Origin: Adiantum capillus-veneris
Taxonomy: Eukaryota; Streptophyta; Polypodiopsida; Polypodiales; Pteridaceae
Reading direction: 5' to 3'
NCBI GenBank assembly: GCA_014529385.2
Contig: CM043944.1
Coordinates: forward strand, 168,401,740-168,465,739
DNA length: 64,000 bases
The notes beneath the pieces were generated by a model, which was given only the letters and a program-made list of their open reading frames with translations, was not told the DNA's origin and searched no databases. A program made the translations under genes and the position numbers. The stretch's first letter is position 1. Every line of letters begins with the position of its first letter. Shown in pieces: positions 12,043 to 22,338 of the stretch.

Positions 12043-12489
12043 GTTGTAATCACTGTATCTTCAATATACTTCTTGCTCAAAGATAATGCAGTTTTATCAA
12101 AAACTTGGGTATCTCGTGTCTCTTGTGTCTCTTGTGTGCTTTATGTATACATGGCTTTGGTGTTTATCACAGAGGGGTCTCAGTTTAAGAGAGATCATTT
12201 GTACAGCCTGTCTCATTAAACCAAGAGGATCTGAGCTCATCAAGAAAATGTAGAACTCTAGAGAGGTGATCAAACAAGCTCAAAGTCCGCCTCCTTTGAT
12301 GTCTTACAATTTACGCTTTTTACAGCAGCAGGACTCCATACGGTTTGGGCAGGTAGCCAACAAATATAAATAGAAACTGTGAAAGAAGGCACACCCAACT
12401 TATAAGAAAGGCATCAGGGTTTGGAAAGATGTGTACAAAGAAGGCCAGTGGCTTGCACATTATGATAATAAGAAGGTATGATAATTGTG
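12043..12489. other. 3' flank of gene A
   Basis: Untranslated sequence after the gene A stop. No protein similarity or structured element seen before the next palindrome array begins. Confidence 0.5.
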
Positions 12490-13920
12490 TTATGTGGGTA
12501 TGCTAGTTAGCATAAGTAATGTGCTAATTAGCATACCTTTTGTTGGTTTTCAAGGAGAAGATATGGCAGCTTCCTGTATATTGTGTATGCTAATGCTAAT
12601 TAGCATACTATTTATGCTAATTAGCATAAACTTATATATGCTAGTTAGCATAAACAATATGCTAATTAGCATAACTTTGTTGTTTTCAAGGAGAAGAGAT
12701 GGCAGCTTTTTGTATACTGTGTATGTTGATTTGTATACTTTGGTGTGAGTGGAATCCTAATTAGCATACTGTCTATGCCAACTGGCATAAACAATATGCT
12801 AATTAGCATACCCTTGTTGGTTTAGGGGAGAAGAGATGGCAGCTTTTTAATGTATACTATGTATGCTAATTAGCATACCTTTGCTGGTTTCAAGGAGAAG
12901 AGATTGCAGCTTTTAGTTCACTATGTATTCTAATTAGCATACTGTTTATCCCAGTTGGCATAAACAGTATGCTAATTAGCATGCCTTTGCTAGTTTTAAG
13001 GAGTAGAGATGACAACTTTCTATATACTGTGTGTCTTAATTAGCATACTATGCTATGAGTGAAAGTTAGCACAAACAAAAATGCACAGTATGCTAATTAG
13101 CATACTGTTTATGCCAGTTGGCATAAACAATTTGCTAATAAGCATATTTTTGTTGGTTTCAAGGAGAAGAGATGACAGATCTCTGCATCCTGTGTATGCT
13201 AATTAGCATACTGTTTATGCCAGTTAGCATTGTGTGGGTATGCTAATTATCATAGTTAACTGGCATAAACAATATGCTAATTAGCATAGTTTTACTGGTT
13301 TCAAGGAGAAGGGATGACAGCTTTTTGTATACTATGTATGCTAATTAGCATACTATATTGAGTGGAAGTTAGCACAAACAAAAATGTTGCAGTATGCCAA
13401 TTGAAGGTATGCTAATTAGCATACTGTCTATGCTAGCATGTTGTAGTATGCCAATTGCTAGTACGCATAGACAGTATGCTAATTAGCATACCTTTGTTGG
13501 TTTTAAGAAGAAGAGATAAAAGCTCTTTGTATACTGTGTATGCTAATAAGCATACCATGTATGTTAATTAGCATATTGATGCTGGTTTCAAGAAGGGATG
13601 GTAGCTTTCTATATACTGTGTATGCTAATTAGCATACTATGTTGTGAGTGGAAGTTAGCAAAAACAGAAATCCAAGGTATGCTAATTGAAGGAATGCTAA
13701 TTAGCATACCATGTATGCTAATTAGCATACCATTAGTGGTTTCAAGGAGAATACACAACAGCTTTATGTATATTGTATATGATAATTAGAATGTATTTTG
13801 ATTAGCTACTGTGGGTATGCTAATTAGCATACTATTTTTGCTAGTTAGCATAAACAGTCTGCTAACTAGCATAAACATTATGCTAATTAGCATACCTTTG
13901 CTGATTTCCAATGAGAATGT
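12490..13920. repeat. Palindrome array II, between genes A and B
   Basis: Dozens of copies of the perfect 16-bp palindrome TATGCTAATTAGCATA and close variants. They are embedded in a longer unit of roughly 110-130 bp that also contains TTTCAAGGAGAAGAGATG and a CAGCTTTTTGTATACT segment. It includes a perfect inverted pair with 28-bp arms (13406-13433 and 13465-13492). It separates the convergent 3' ends of genes A and B. Confidence 0.85.
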
Positions 13921-14177
13921 ATACAAATTCAATGTTTACAAGACAAAAAAGAATGCCAATAGTACACATAGTATTGTCTTCAAAAAAAGAATAGTACATG
14001 ATCTGATCATTACTATCTGACGTGAATGTTGGAATAATTACAAACATTGGAAAGGCAATTTACAAATTTCCCTCATAATGTTATAAAACTGTAGAGAGCC
14101 TCCTACTCTGGATAAGATCGTGGTTTAGCGCGCTTGTATACTCACTTTTGCCCAGTGTTCATTTGCTTTTTTGTTTG

Positions 14178-14762
14178 CTAAGCTTTTGGGTCTTGCTCTC
14201 TTTCTTCTTCTTGTTGAGCTTTTGGTTCTTGCAACTCTCTTTCTTCTTCTTCTTTCTGCTGCTTCTGTGATTTTTCCCTCTGTAGCCTCTCTCTCTTATG
14301 TCCTTCAGCGTCTTCATCAGCCTCCCTTTGTCTCCTACACAAGGCTTCCTTACTTTGGGCCTCAGTGCGCTTTTGCTTTTTTGATTCCAGCTTCTTGATC
14401 ACTTCTTGTGAAAACAAATCTGGGGCAGTTTCAAACGCATTTTGAGCTGTATATGCTGCACATAGGAACAACCAGCAGCTCAAAGTATTTATCAGGAAGT
14501 TTTGTTGTTGTTCTTTGGTCTGATCCTCTATCTTAGGAGTAACAAGCCAACTTCCTTTAGGATTCTGGCACACTTTGTACATACTATCGTCAATAATTAG
14601 ATTGTTTTGGGGCCCAAAGTTGCAGTTCTTCCAAAAAAATCTCAAATCCTTTAAGAATATAGGCTTATTATATATCTCCCAAGGCTGGCCACTATAATGA
14701 TTCTGTGAAAAAATGCCTCTCAGCTTAGCCCGTTGCTCTTTGAATATTGTTTCTAATGCTAC
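14178..14762 (-). pseudogene. Gene B, 3' exon: C-terminal half of FCP1/HAD-like domain
   Basis: Read on the minus strand from the G2 junction: ALETIFKEQRAKLRGIF, then KDLRFFWKN, then NLIIDDSMYKVCQNPKGSWL, ending in a charged, glutamine- and glutamate-rich coiled-coil-like tail with a stop at 14178. K-D-L...W and L-I-I-D-D-S-x-Y-K are the C-terminal motifs of FCP1/SCP-type HAD phosphatase domains. The N-terminal half lies beyond G2 at 28251-28498. Removing G2 and one copy of GCTAC rejoins the codons in frame (KVNV then ALETIF), so G2 split one exon. The interruption makes the gene non-functional here. Confidence 0.7.
14758..14762. other. G2 target-site duplication, left copy
   Basis: GCTAC, repeated exactly at 28251-28255 next to the right LTR. 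On the minus strand it falls in the phosphatase-like exon of gene B. Confidence 0.95.
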
Positions 14763-15005
14763 TGTGCGCTCCTTGCCGCACTGTCGAAGCAAGGGACTTG
14801 CCAATACACCGTGTGCGAGCCACAAACGGCTCCAAGCACACAACAAGCCTAAACTAGCAAGCTCAAGGAAACAAAGGGTGTGTCACTCACCGCTCTACGC
14901 TCGCCTTCGTGGTGGATTCCTCGCCGCGATGAAGAAGAAGCTGCAGTCGTGCCGCGCTCAACCGCTTCGCCGCCGTCGTGCCTTCGTAATGCTCGATCGC
15001 ACACA

Positions 15006-15065
<60 letters not shown>

Positions 15066-15358
15066 AGGAGGTGAAGAAGAAGAAGATGGAGATGGAGCAA
15101 GAGCACTCTTTAATTGCACAAATGAGAGAATGAGTAAAAATTAGGTTTAGTTGGCTTTTATAGGAGCTCACCCCATTCACACTTGGGCGCCCATGCTTAG
15201 CCAACTAATCCCTTGAATGTCCAAGTTAAAGTGCGCCTCTCATCGACGATCACTCTACCTTTCCCTATTGGTCCGACAAGCCCGGTACCTGACTCTACCA
15301 AATACATAATACGCGTCCATCGTAGGTGATGGGTGTCTGCGAGCCGTGAGGGTTAACA
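14763..15358 (-). repeat. G2 3' LTR (left copy)
   Basis: A 596-bp LTR containing a CT/CA microsatellite (about 15011-15064). A minus-strand TATA-like box (CTATAAAAG) is at about 15155-15163. It matches the right LTR almost completely; the main length differences are in the microsatellite. Confidence 0.95.
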
Positions 15359-16704
15359 TGCCCCCCTTCCTGATGTAGATTCCGTCCTCGGAAGCTATTG
15401 AGTTGAAGCTGGTTCGTCGAGGTGGAAGAGCATTTGAGATGAATGTCCTTAGCCTTCTTCAGTCACTGCAAAATCAAACAACATTGGCACAGTAATGGCA
15501 TTCTCTTAAAAAGCATATGCAGTTTTAGGTAGACACATTGATTGGAAAAAGAATTTCAAACAATTTGTCAGGAATGAACATTAAATTTCAATGTAATCAA
15601 ATGCATAAACAGATGTAAAGGTAGAAAATTAAACAAGTCTGGGGTCGCTAATTTGACGGTCGAAAAGCACTAGAGATCGAATATTAATACCATAGGTAAG
15701 CTTCTTAATTTTCTGTGGTCAATTAAGTTGTTTAATCGCGAGAGCCAAGTATTCATGTTCGAGGGCTGACTAGAGGCTATACCTAGAAGACTTTGTAGTT
15801 AAGCTACCATAAAAGGAATTTCTCATGAAATCATCGCCTAACTGATTACTTTTTTTTTGACCCCCCAAAGTCTTTTCACATTGATTCAATTATGATGTGT
15901 GTGCTTATTTTGTATGCCTTGGGTTTTTTGCTTCTCAAGGAAAAGCGCCCACACTGGGAACCTCTAGGGCTCTAGTACCATAGGCGATACATGTGAGTGA
16001 AGTACCAAATCAAGCCGAGATTTCTCTTCCAGCTTAAAATTTTACATTGTGGCACTTTGATTTTTTGTTTGTTCATTTTCAGCATTTTAATTTTGTAACT
16101 TTGGGGGGTCATATAACACTGTTACCCTCCCCAGGCTCATCACATTAGTAAACTCCCTTTATAATACTTAAGCTAAAGGTCACTAGGGTTAAGCCCACTA
16201 GAAAGCCCTAGTACATTTCATACAATGCTGCATAAATCGGATTAAGAACCTAAGTAACCATTGCTTATTAGGAAGGCATTCCCCATGGTATTAAGAGAAG
16301 ATTTCTAATACCTAGCTTGGTCAAACTAGCTTAGTCGGACTGCTTGATTTTTAAACCTAGACAACTGATTATGACAAAACATTACATTGAATTAAATGTT
16401 TGATACTAAGCCAATGAGCTGAATATTATGCTACCAATCACAATCAAAGCAGACAATCATAGATGCAAAAAGATAAGGGCAATGCTAATGGACAAGAAAC
16501 ACCTGTTTGTGTTGATGGTCGCGCTTGATTTGAAGGTTCCATGAAGGTCCAAATCCTATCAATAGCAACACGCTCCTGTACACACTAGGAAACAAAAGGA
16601 ATACCTCCAGGAGGCACATCAGTGGGAAAAATTAAAACTCCTAAAAAACAAACTCAAAACACAATCTAGACCCCTAACCTACCTATCTATTACCCCTTTT
16701 AGAA
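15359..16704 (-). other. G2 3' untranslated region, starting with the polypurine tract
   Basis: The minus-strand polypurine tract (AGGAAGGGGGGCA, read from 15371 to 15359) abuts the LTR. The remaining 1.3 kb has no coding sequence I recognise. A T-run (15849-15857) and a GGGGGGTC motif near 16104 were noted without assigned function. Confidence 0.7.
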
Positions 16705-17136
16705 TCAAGGAAAGAGGATATTATATAAACCGGGTGGCCACCCTAAGGCTAGGCCTCTATCCTCATCATCTAGATAAATAAAATCGTTGTCCGTGAGGCC
16801 ATAGTCTTCCTCGGTCTCTATTAGTTCCTCTTCATCATCCTCTTGTGCAAGCATGCTAATCAAGTACCTCGTGATGCGTGGATACTCATCTTGTGCAAAA
16901 GAATAAGCATGTGCCATTGGAGACACATTCGCTACTGGGTAGGGATCACTAGTTAGCCATAGACGTATCAGCCATTCTAACTCCTCAAAATTTCTCTCAC
17001 ATGCAAGGCTCTCTATCAAATCCCATTCGCAAGAAAGTATAGGGTAGCATACGTAGAACACTTGTTGAAAAGACAAGGGGTACCTTTCATCAAAAATAGA
17101 AGTGCATGCCTCTGGTGAAGTAGCCATTTCTGACAA
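16705..17136 (-). CDS. G2 additional 3' ORF, 143 aa, unknown function
   Basis: An intact minus-strand ORF between pol and the 3' LTR. The protein starts MSEMATSPEACTSIFDERYP and has a tryptophan- and leucine-rich middle (EWDLIESLACERNFEELEWL). Near the C-terminus is a strongly acidic stretch (QEDDEEELIETEEDYG), followed by a further acidic YLDDEDRG. It shows no signal peptide or membrane segment, so it does not look like an envelope protein. Extra ORFs in this position occur in some Tat/Athila-lineage elements, but I do not recognise this one. It would need its own spliced or subgenomic RNA, or it may be a captured fragment. The intact frame in a young element suggests it is kept. Confidence 0.5.
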   Translation of the reverse strand: MSEMATSPEACTSIFDERYPLSFQQVFYVCYPILSCEWDLIESLACERNFEELEWLIRLWLTSDPYPVANVSPMAHAYSFAQDEYPRITRYLISMLAQEDDEEELIETEEDYGLTDNDFIYLDDEDRGLALGWPPGLYNILFP

Positions 17137-17409
17137 GACAGATAGATTTGGTTAGGCCTTTAAAACATAAGAGTTGTTTTTGTGTGTTGCTTGAATTGAC
17201 ACGGTGAATTTGGACTTATATGTAAGATCTGATAGGGTGCTCTCTCATTGCTAGGCGCTCTTGCTCTTTACTATTTTTGTTTTTTTGTGAGTATAAGGCT
17301 ATATATATACATTCCCTAAGATCGAAGATTAAGAGGTCAGGGAAAAAGGTTGAGAGGGAAGCAAGTGAATGATGGATGTCCACAAACACTCCCCCCTTCC
17401 TTGGGTAGA

Positions 17410-20400
17410 TCATACCGTTTGAAATGAGCTTGTCACCCTTTGAAACCAATTGTTCCAGTTGGTAATAGGTGAGGATTTTTGGCAGTAGTTTTCTATTACC
17501 CTAGGTGCCTCGTCAAGTTGCAAGGGTGGTAAGGTACTCTCCCAGGATTTTATTTGCAACGTTGTTGTAGGTGGTGAACTTACCCCGGAAGGTGCAAACT
17601 CTTTCGTGCTTGGATGGATATGTACAGTGGTAGGTGGAGGTTGTGTCGAAGCTTCTATTTGCATATAGGAACTACATGAAGAGCAAGAAGCTTCATTTGA
17701 TTTCCCTGTTCCTGAGCTAGGTGGAACAAATCGTTCTTTCTTTGGTACCCAAACTAGCTCTAGAACGGGTGTGTAACATTCCATGATTTTTTCCTTTCCG
17801 CGATTTTCAATTTGTTTTGGAGCCACAGGATTGGGTTTACATGGGCCAGGTGACAGGTAAGAGTACACTTTACGTTTGGGCACCCAGATTTGATCATTTC
17901 CTTCATAGTATCCTTGGGCTACCAATAGTCGTTTAGGAATCCAACGCAGCGTTTCTTTACATTTCTTGGAGTGAGTGGTACGGTTCTTACTAGGTTTCCA
18001 TTTTTTTGCATCAACTATGCTCACTACAGAGGTTTTAGGGACCCACTTGTATGTTTTCTCTGTTATATTAGGATGGTTCTTGTGTGTCTCAAGCTTTCTT
18101 TCAACTATATCAGTTGAAGCTCTAGAGAGTTGGGCTATGGGGACGTATGGTTCAACCTCCTGGACATGCAATGTCTTGGGTTTTATTTCCTTGGGCAATA
18201 TCTCAGGGACTATGGCTTGAGTGGTAGGGCTAAGAGTTGGTTTTTGCGTTGTAACACCCCCAGTCCCCCAATCAATAGTGCATTTGGTGGCTATCATCCA
18301 CGTGCGGCCTAGGTTTATATTACCCTCCATAGTTCCAGTAGGCATGACCAAAAAGTCTTGAGCTACCACCCCATTGTCATAACTGACAGAAGTGTGCCAG
18401 ATTCCAAAAACCGTAGTTTTTTTCTTGTTGACACCCTTGACTTGGATAATACTCTCAGATAGAGGTGGCTTCCCTAACTGACACCACACCCCATAGGATA
18501 GCAGATTGTATTTAGCACCCGTGTCCAATAAGGCGTTATATAGCACTTTTCCATAGGCACTATTTAACTCAATGGGGTATCGTAGAGGTGTGTCAGAGTC
18601 CAACCCATCCTCTTCGATTTCCACATGGAATGCATTTGTGACCCCAAGGTTAGCCTCTCGTTTTTGTCTTATACGTTGTTGTCGCTCCTTAGCCTCAGCT
18701 TGAGCTTGTATCTTGTTTAACTCGGTTTGTGCTTTGGCGGCCTTTTTTTGATGAATGGCCCGTAGTTCTTCTTGGCTTAAAGGATCATAATATCTTTTGA
18801 ATTTACTCCCATTGAGGAATCCAATGGTTTCAACTCCATCAAGAGTTTCCACACGAAGGGTACCTTGTGGGGTAATTTCACATACTCTATATGGTCCTTT
18901 ACCAGCATATTTCAACTTTTTCTTCTCTTTACGTACTCCATACATAAGGACTTTATCACCAACTTTGATGTCCTTGTCCTTCACATGGCAATCAAACCAC
19001 TTCTTTCTCCTATCCTTTTCCACAAGAGCATTTTGCACAGCCAACTGTCTCTCTTCGTCTAGTTTTTCTAAGATAAACAAACGCTCGGTTAAGGGGTTAC
19101 CATTCCATCCTTCTTGCAAAGCTACCCTAAGACTAGGAATGACAAACTCCCAAGGCATAACCGCTTCTTGGCCGTATACCATTTTGAATGGCGTACAATT
19201 AATAGCCACTTTATAAGCAGTACGATAAGCCCATAGAGCAGATGTCAACTTCAAATCCCAATCAGTGCGATGAGCTTCTACCGTCTTGGTTAAAATAGAG
19301 ATTAGAGTCATGTTGGTGCTCTCGGCTTGTCCATTAGCTTGCGGGTAATAAGGTGTAGACTTATGGTGGGATATCATAAAGGTCGTGGTAAGCTCTCTTA
19401 TTACCTCATTTATAAAATGGGTACCATTATCACTAACAATTTCAAAAGGGCAACCAAATCTTGTGATAATGTTCTCAAAAAGAAACTTAGCTGTTGTCCT
19501 CGCGTCAGCTTTTTGTGAAGCCTTAGCTTCAGCCCACTTTGTTACATAGTCCGTAGCAACTAGAATATATCGAGATTGAGTGTTGCGAGCTGCGGGACTA
19601 ATTGGACCTACAAAGTCTAAGCCCCATTTTTCAAATGGTTGGGTTACTTTAATAGGATGTAAGGGCATTCTGTCCTTGCGCTGTGTGGTCTTGTAACGTT
19701 GGCACTCATCACACCCTTTTGTAAAAAGTGATGCATCCTTAAATAAAGTTGGCCACCAATAGCCTGATTGCAGCACCTTTCTAGCAGTCAGGTCCCCTAA
19801 AAAATGTCCTCCTGCTATGCCCATATGTGCTTCTTGCAAGATATACAAATATTCATCCTCGCGGGCACAACGCCTAAGAATATCGTCCTTGCCTAATCTA
19901 TACAAGGTTCCGGCAATCAAACAATAGGGTTCACATTCTTTTACTAGCCTTCGAGCGATATCCTTACGAAGTTCCTTGGGTGGAAAACCATTAACTAAAA
20001 AGTTAACAATGTTCTCACTCCATTCAGGCATAGTCTCAACTATGAATAGGGAAGTATCGGGTAATTCATCATCAACTCCTGTAGGGGCTTCACCATTGGG
20101 TATGCGAGACAAATGATCAGCCATGATGTGCCTTTTACTGGGTCTCACTACAATCGTGAAATCAAACTCCAGAAGAATTAACAACCATCGTGTGATTCTT
20201 CCTGTGGAGCATGGCTTGTTTACCACATACAGCAACGCTTGATGATCCACATAAAATACAAACTTGTTTGCCAGAAGGTAGTAGCGAAATTTCTTTACTG
20301 CATAAACCATTGCCAAACCTTCTCGCTCTGTAGTGGTGTAGTTCCTTTCAGCATCGTTCAATTGACGGCTTGCAAAGCTAATGGGATAGTCCAATTTATG

Positions 20401-22272
20401 TTCTCCTGGTTGAGTGAGAACACACCCAATAGCAAAGTTTGATGCATCAATATGCACATGGAAAATGACATCCCAGTTAGGTGTCCTTAAAATCGGAACA
20501 CTTGCTAGTGTTTTCTTCAATTGTTCATAGGCCTGGTCACACTCTTCAGTCCATTTAAATTCAATGAGAAGCTTGTACAAAGGACGTGCTATCTCAGTGA
20601 AAAATAAAATAAACCGTCGATAATAACCCACGTGTCCCATGAACCTTTGAACTCCCTTGTAATTGGTTGGTGGTGGTAACTCTAGAATCACTTTAATTTT
20701 GCTCTCATCGGTTGAGATACCATTCTTGGATACTATATGCCCTAAAATAACTCCATGCTTGACCCAAAATTGGCATTTGAACGGGTTCAATGAGATACGA
20801 TATAACCTACATTTTTCAAACACCTTCCGCAAACATGATAGATGTTCTTTCCAAGAAGAGTAAACACAAAGGTCGTCTAAGAAAGCTTCACAAAACTCTC
20901 TCAAATATTCTTTAAAAGCAGTGTTTATTAATCGCTGGAATGTAGCAGGGGAATTTGTTAAGCCAAAAGCCATCACACGAAATGCAAACACGCCAAATTC
21001 TGTGATGAAGGCAGTTTTAGCTTGGTCCTCTAGCGCTATCGTGATTTGGTTGTAGCCTGAGTACCCATCTAGAAAGCTATAAGCTTCCTTGCCTGCAACT
21101 CTTTCGAGTACATGTTCGGAATATGGTAGGGGGTAATGGTCTCTTCTAGTAGCTGCATTAACTTTTTTGAGGTCCATGCACACCCTGAGTTTCCCATTCT
21201 TTTTTGGCACGATAACTATTGGCGACACCCATTCAGAGTGTTCAATAGGATATATGAACCCACATTTGATAAGCTTTTCTAGTTCTTCTTGAATGATCTT
21301 TGCGTACTTAGGATTCATCGGGTAGGGTCTTTGTTGTACGGGCTTCGCAGTGCTAATCATAGGGATTGTATGTTGGACCACAGAAGGCGGAACACCTTTC
21401 ATATCATGGTATGTCCAAGCGAATACGTCCTTGAATTCCTTGAGAAGCTCTTTGAGGACCGCCTCTTCAACTTCTGTGAGGTCTTGGGCAATAAAAACAG
21501 GTTTTGATTCTTCACCGGGGTCAGCTAATTCTATTTCTTTAACTATTGCCGGACCATCATAGATTCCATTATTCCCATCGATAGGTATTCTTTGGGCTTT
21601 TGTGTACACAACCTTTGCTTCCCCTGTGGTGTAAGATTTGAAATGTTCTGGTGCAGGATGCAAGTCTGTGGATTCTGGTTGTGCGTTGGTTTGTGCTTCC
21701 ATTTCTGCTTTCTTGTGTTGTCGAGCTAACTCTTGGTTTTGACGCCTCCTTACAGTGCGGCTCAACTTTGGCTTGTCTATGATCTCTAATTGGGCTATGT
21801 CATGGGGTCGTGGTCTACACCACATAACATTTTGGAGATATTCACCCCAATTGTCTACCAATTTTCGATGAGCATCACATGCTCCTATATAACTGAGCCA
21901 TTCTGCTGAGGATCTCTTCTTGTTTATCCTAGCACGTACATTGGCTCGATATCGACACCTCTTAAGGTTTTTCTTTTTCTTATTTGAGACCTGCTTTTGA
22001 TTTGCATTTAGATCTGGCTCACTAAAGGAGTCCTCGTTGGTGTCCTCTTCACTCTCGGAGGAGCTATCATCGGTTGATGTGCTCAGTCCTTCCGAATGTT
22101 TTGACTCTGAACTTGCTCCACTCTCTAATTCATGAGATTCAGAATCCGTTTCACTCTGGGAGTCAGTGTCCAAGTCGTGTTGGTCAAAGTCTTCTATTGA
22201 GCTATCGGTGTCACTGTCAGATTGGTCCACAATTGCCTTGCCCTTAGAAGATGCATGTATGGCACTTATCAT
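17410..22272 (-). CDS. G2 pol: RT, RNase H, integrase, second retropepsin-like domain, W-V-P-K tail
   Basis: A 1,620-residue minus-strand ORF in the same frame as gag and protease. The N-terminal 150 residues are acidic then basic. RT follows (about 300-520) with KVNAATRRDHYPLP and FLDDLCVYS at the catalytic site. RNase H has HVHIDASNFAIG and VDHQALLY. Integrase (about 800-1120) has a zinc-binding H-H-C-C head ending KGCDECQRYK, then WGLDFVGPI, SDNGTHF and the E of NGQAEST. Near residue 1249 is ALLDTGAKYNLLSYGVW, with INLGRTWM further on, which together outline a retropepsin fold after integrase. From about 1400 to 1530 the motif W-[VI]-P-K recurs. All RT and integrase catalytic acids visible to me are present. 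Pol would be produced by reading through the TAG at 22339-22341. Confidence 0.9.
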   Translation of the reverse strand: MISAIHASSKGKAIVDQSDSDTDSSIEDFDQHDLDTDSQSETDSESHELESGASSESKHSEGLSTSTDDSSSESEEDTNEDSFSEPDLNANQKQVSNKKKKNLKRCRYRANVRARINKKRSSAEWLSYIGACDAHRKLVDNWGEYLQNVMWCRPRPHDIAQLEIIDKPKLSRTVRRRQNQELARQHKKAEMEAQTNAQPESTDLHPAPEHFKSYTTGEAKVVYTKAQRIPIDGNNGIYDGPAIVKEIELADPGEESKPVFIAQDLTEVEEAVLKELLKEFKDVFAWTYHDMKGVPPSVVQHTIPMISTAKPVQQRPYPMNPKYAKIIQEELEKLIKCGFIYPIEHSEWVSPIVIVPKKNGKLRVCMDLKKVNAATRRDHYPLPYSEHVLERVAGKEAYSFLDGYSGYNQITIALEDQAKTAFITEFGVFAFRVMAFGLTNSPATFQRLINTAFKEYLREFCEAFLDDLCVYSSWKEHLSCLRKVFEKCRLYRISLNPFKCQFWVKHGVILGHIVSKNGISTDESKIKVILELPPPTNYKGVQRFMGHVGYYRRFILFFTEIARPLYKLLIEFKWTEECDQAYEQLKKTLASVPILRTPNWDVIFHVHIDASNFAIGCVLTQPGEHKLDYPISFASRQLNDAERNYTTTEREGLAMVYAVKKFRYYLLANKFVFYVDHQALLYVVNKPCSTGRITRWLLILLEFDFTIVVRPSKRHIMADHLSRIPNGEAPTGVDDELPDTSLFIVETMPEWSENIVNFLVNGFPPKELRKDIARRLVKECEPYCLIAGTLYRLGKDDILRRCAREDEYLYILQEAHMGIAGGHFLGDLTARKVLQSGYWWPTLFKDASLFTKGCDECQRYKTTQRKDRMPLHPIKVTQPFEKWGLDFVGPISPAARNTQSRYILVATDYVTKWAEAKASQKADARTTAKFLFENIITRFGCPFEIVSDNGTHFINEVIRELTTTFMISHHKSTPYYPQANGQAESTNMTLISILTKTVEAHRTDWDLKLTSALWAYRTAYKVAINCTPFKMVYGQEAVMPWEFVIPSLRVALQEGWNGNPLTERLFILEKLDEERQLAVQNALVEKDRRKKWFDCHVKDKDIKVGDKVLMYGVRKEKKKLKYAGKGPYRVCEITPQGTLRVETLDGVETIGFLNGSKFKRYYDPLSQEELRAIHQKKAAKAQTELNKIQAQAEAKERQQRIRQKREANLGVTNAFHVEIEEDGLDSDTPLRYPIELNSAYGKVLYNALLDTGAKYNLLSYGVWCQLGKPPLSESIIQVKGVNKKKTTVFGIWHTSVSYDNGVVAQDFLVMPTGTMEGNINLGRTWMIATKCTIDWGTGGVTTQKPTLSPTTQAIVPEILPKEIKPKTLHVQEVEPYVPIAQLSRASTDIVERKLETHKNHPNITEKTYKWVPKTSVVSIVDAKKWKPSKNRTTHSKKCKETLRWIPKRLLVAQGYYEGNDQIWVPKRKVYSYLSPGPCKPNPVAPKQIENRGKEKIMECYTPVLELVWVPKKERFVPPSSGTGKSNEASCSSCSSYMQIEASTQPPPTTVHIHPSTKEFAPSGVSSPPTTTLQIKSWESTLPPLQLDEAPRVIENYCQKSSPITNWNNWFQRVTSSFQTV

Positions 22273-22338
22273 GTTCAGAGATGCAATTTGTGGTACCTCT
22301 TCCCCCTCTGGTGTGACCCAAGTGGTTCCTCTATTTCC

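Noticed and set aside
8588-13920. Regularly spaced short palindromes resembling a CRISPR array
   Set aside because: The spacers are themselves made of degenerate repeat units, unit spacing varies, there are no cas genes, and the context is a plant DNA transposon.
16705-17136. Envelope-like gene in G2
   Set aside because: No signal peptide, membrane segment or fusion-peptide-like stretch; listed as unknown instead.
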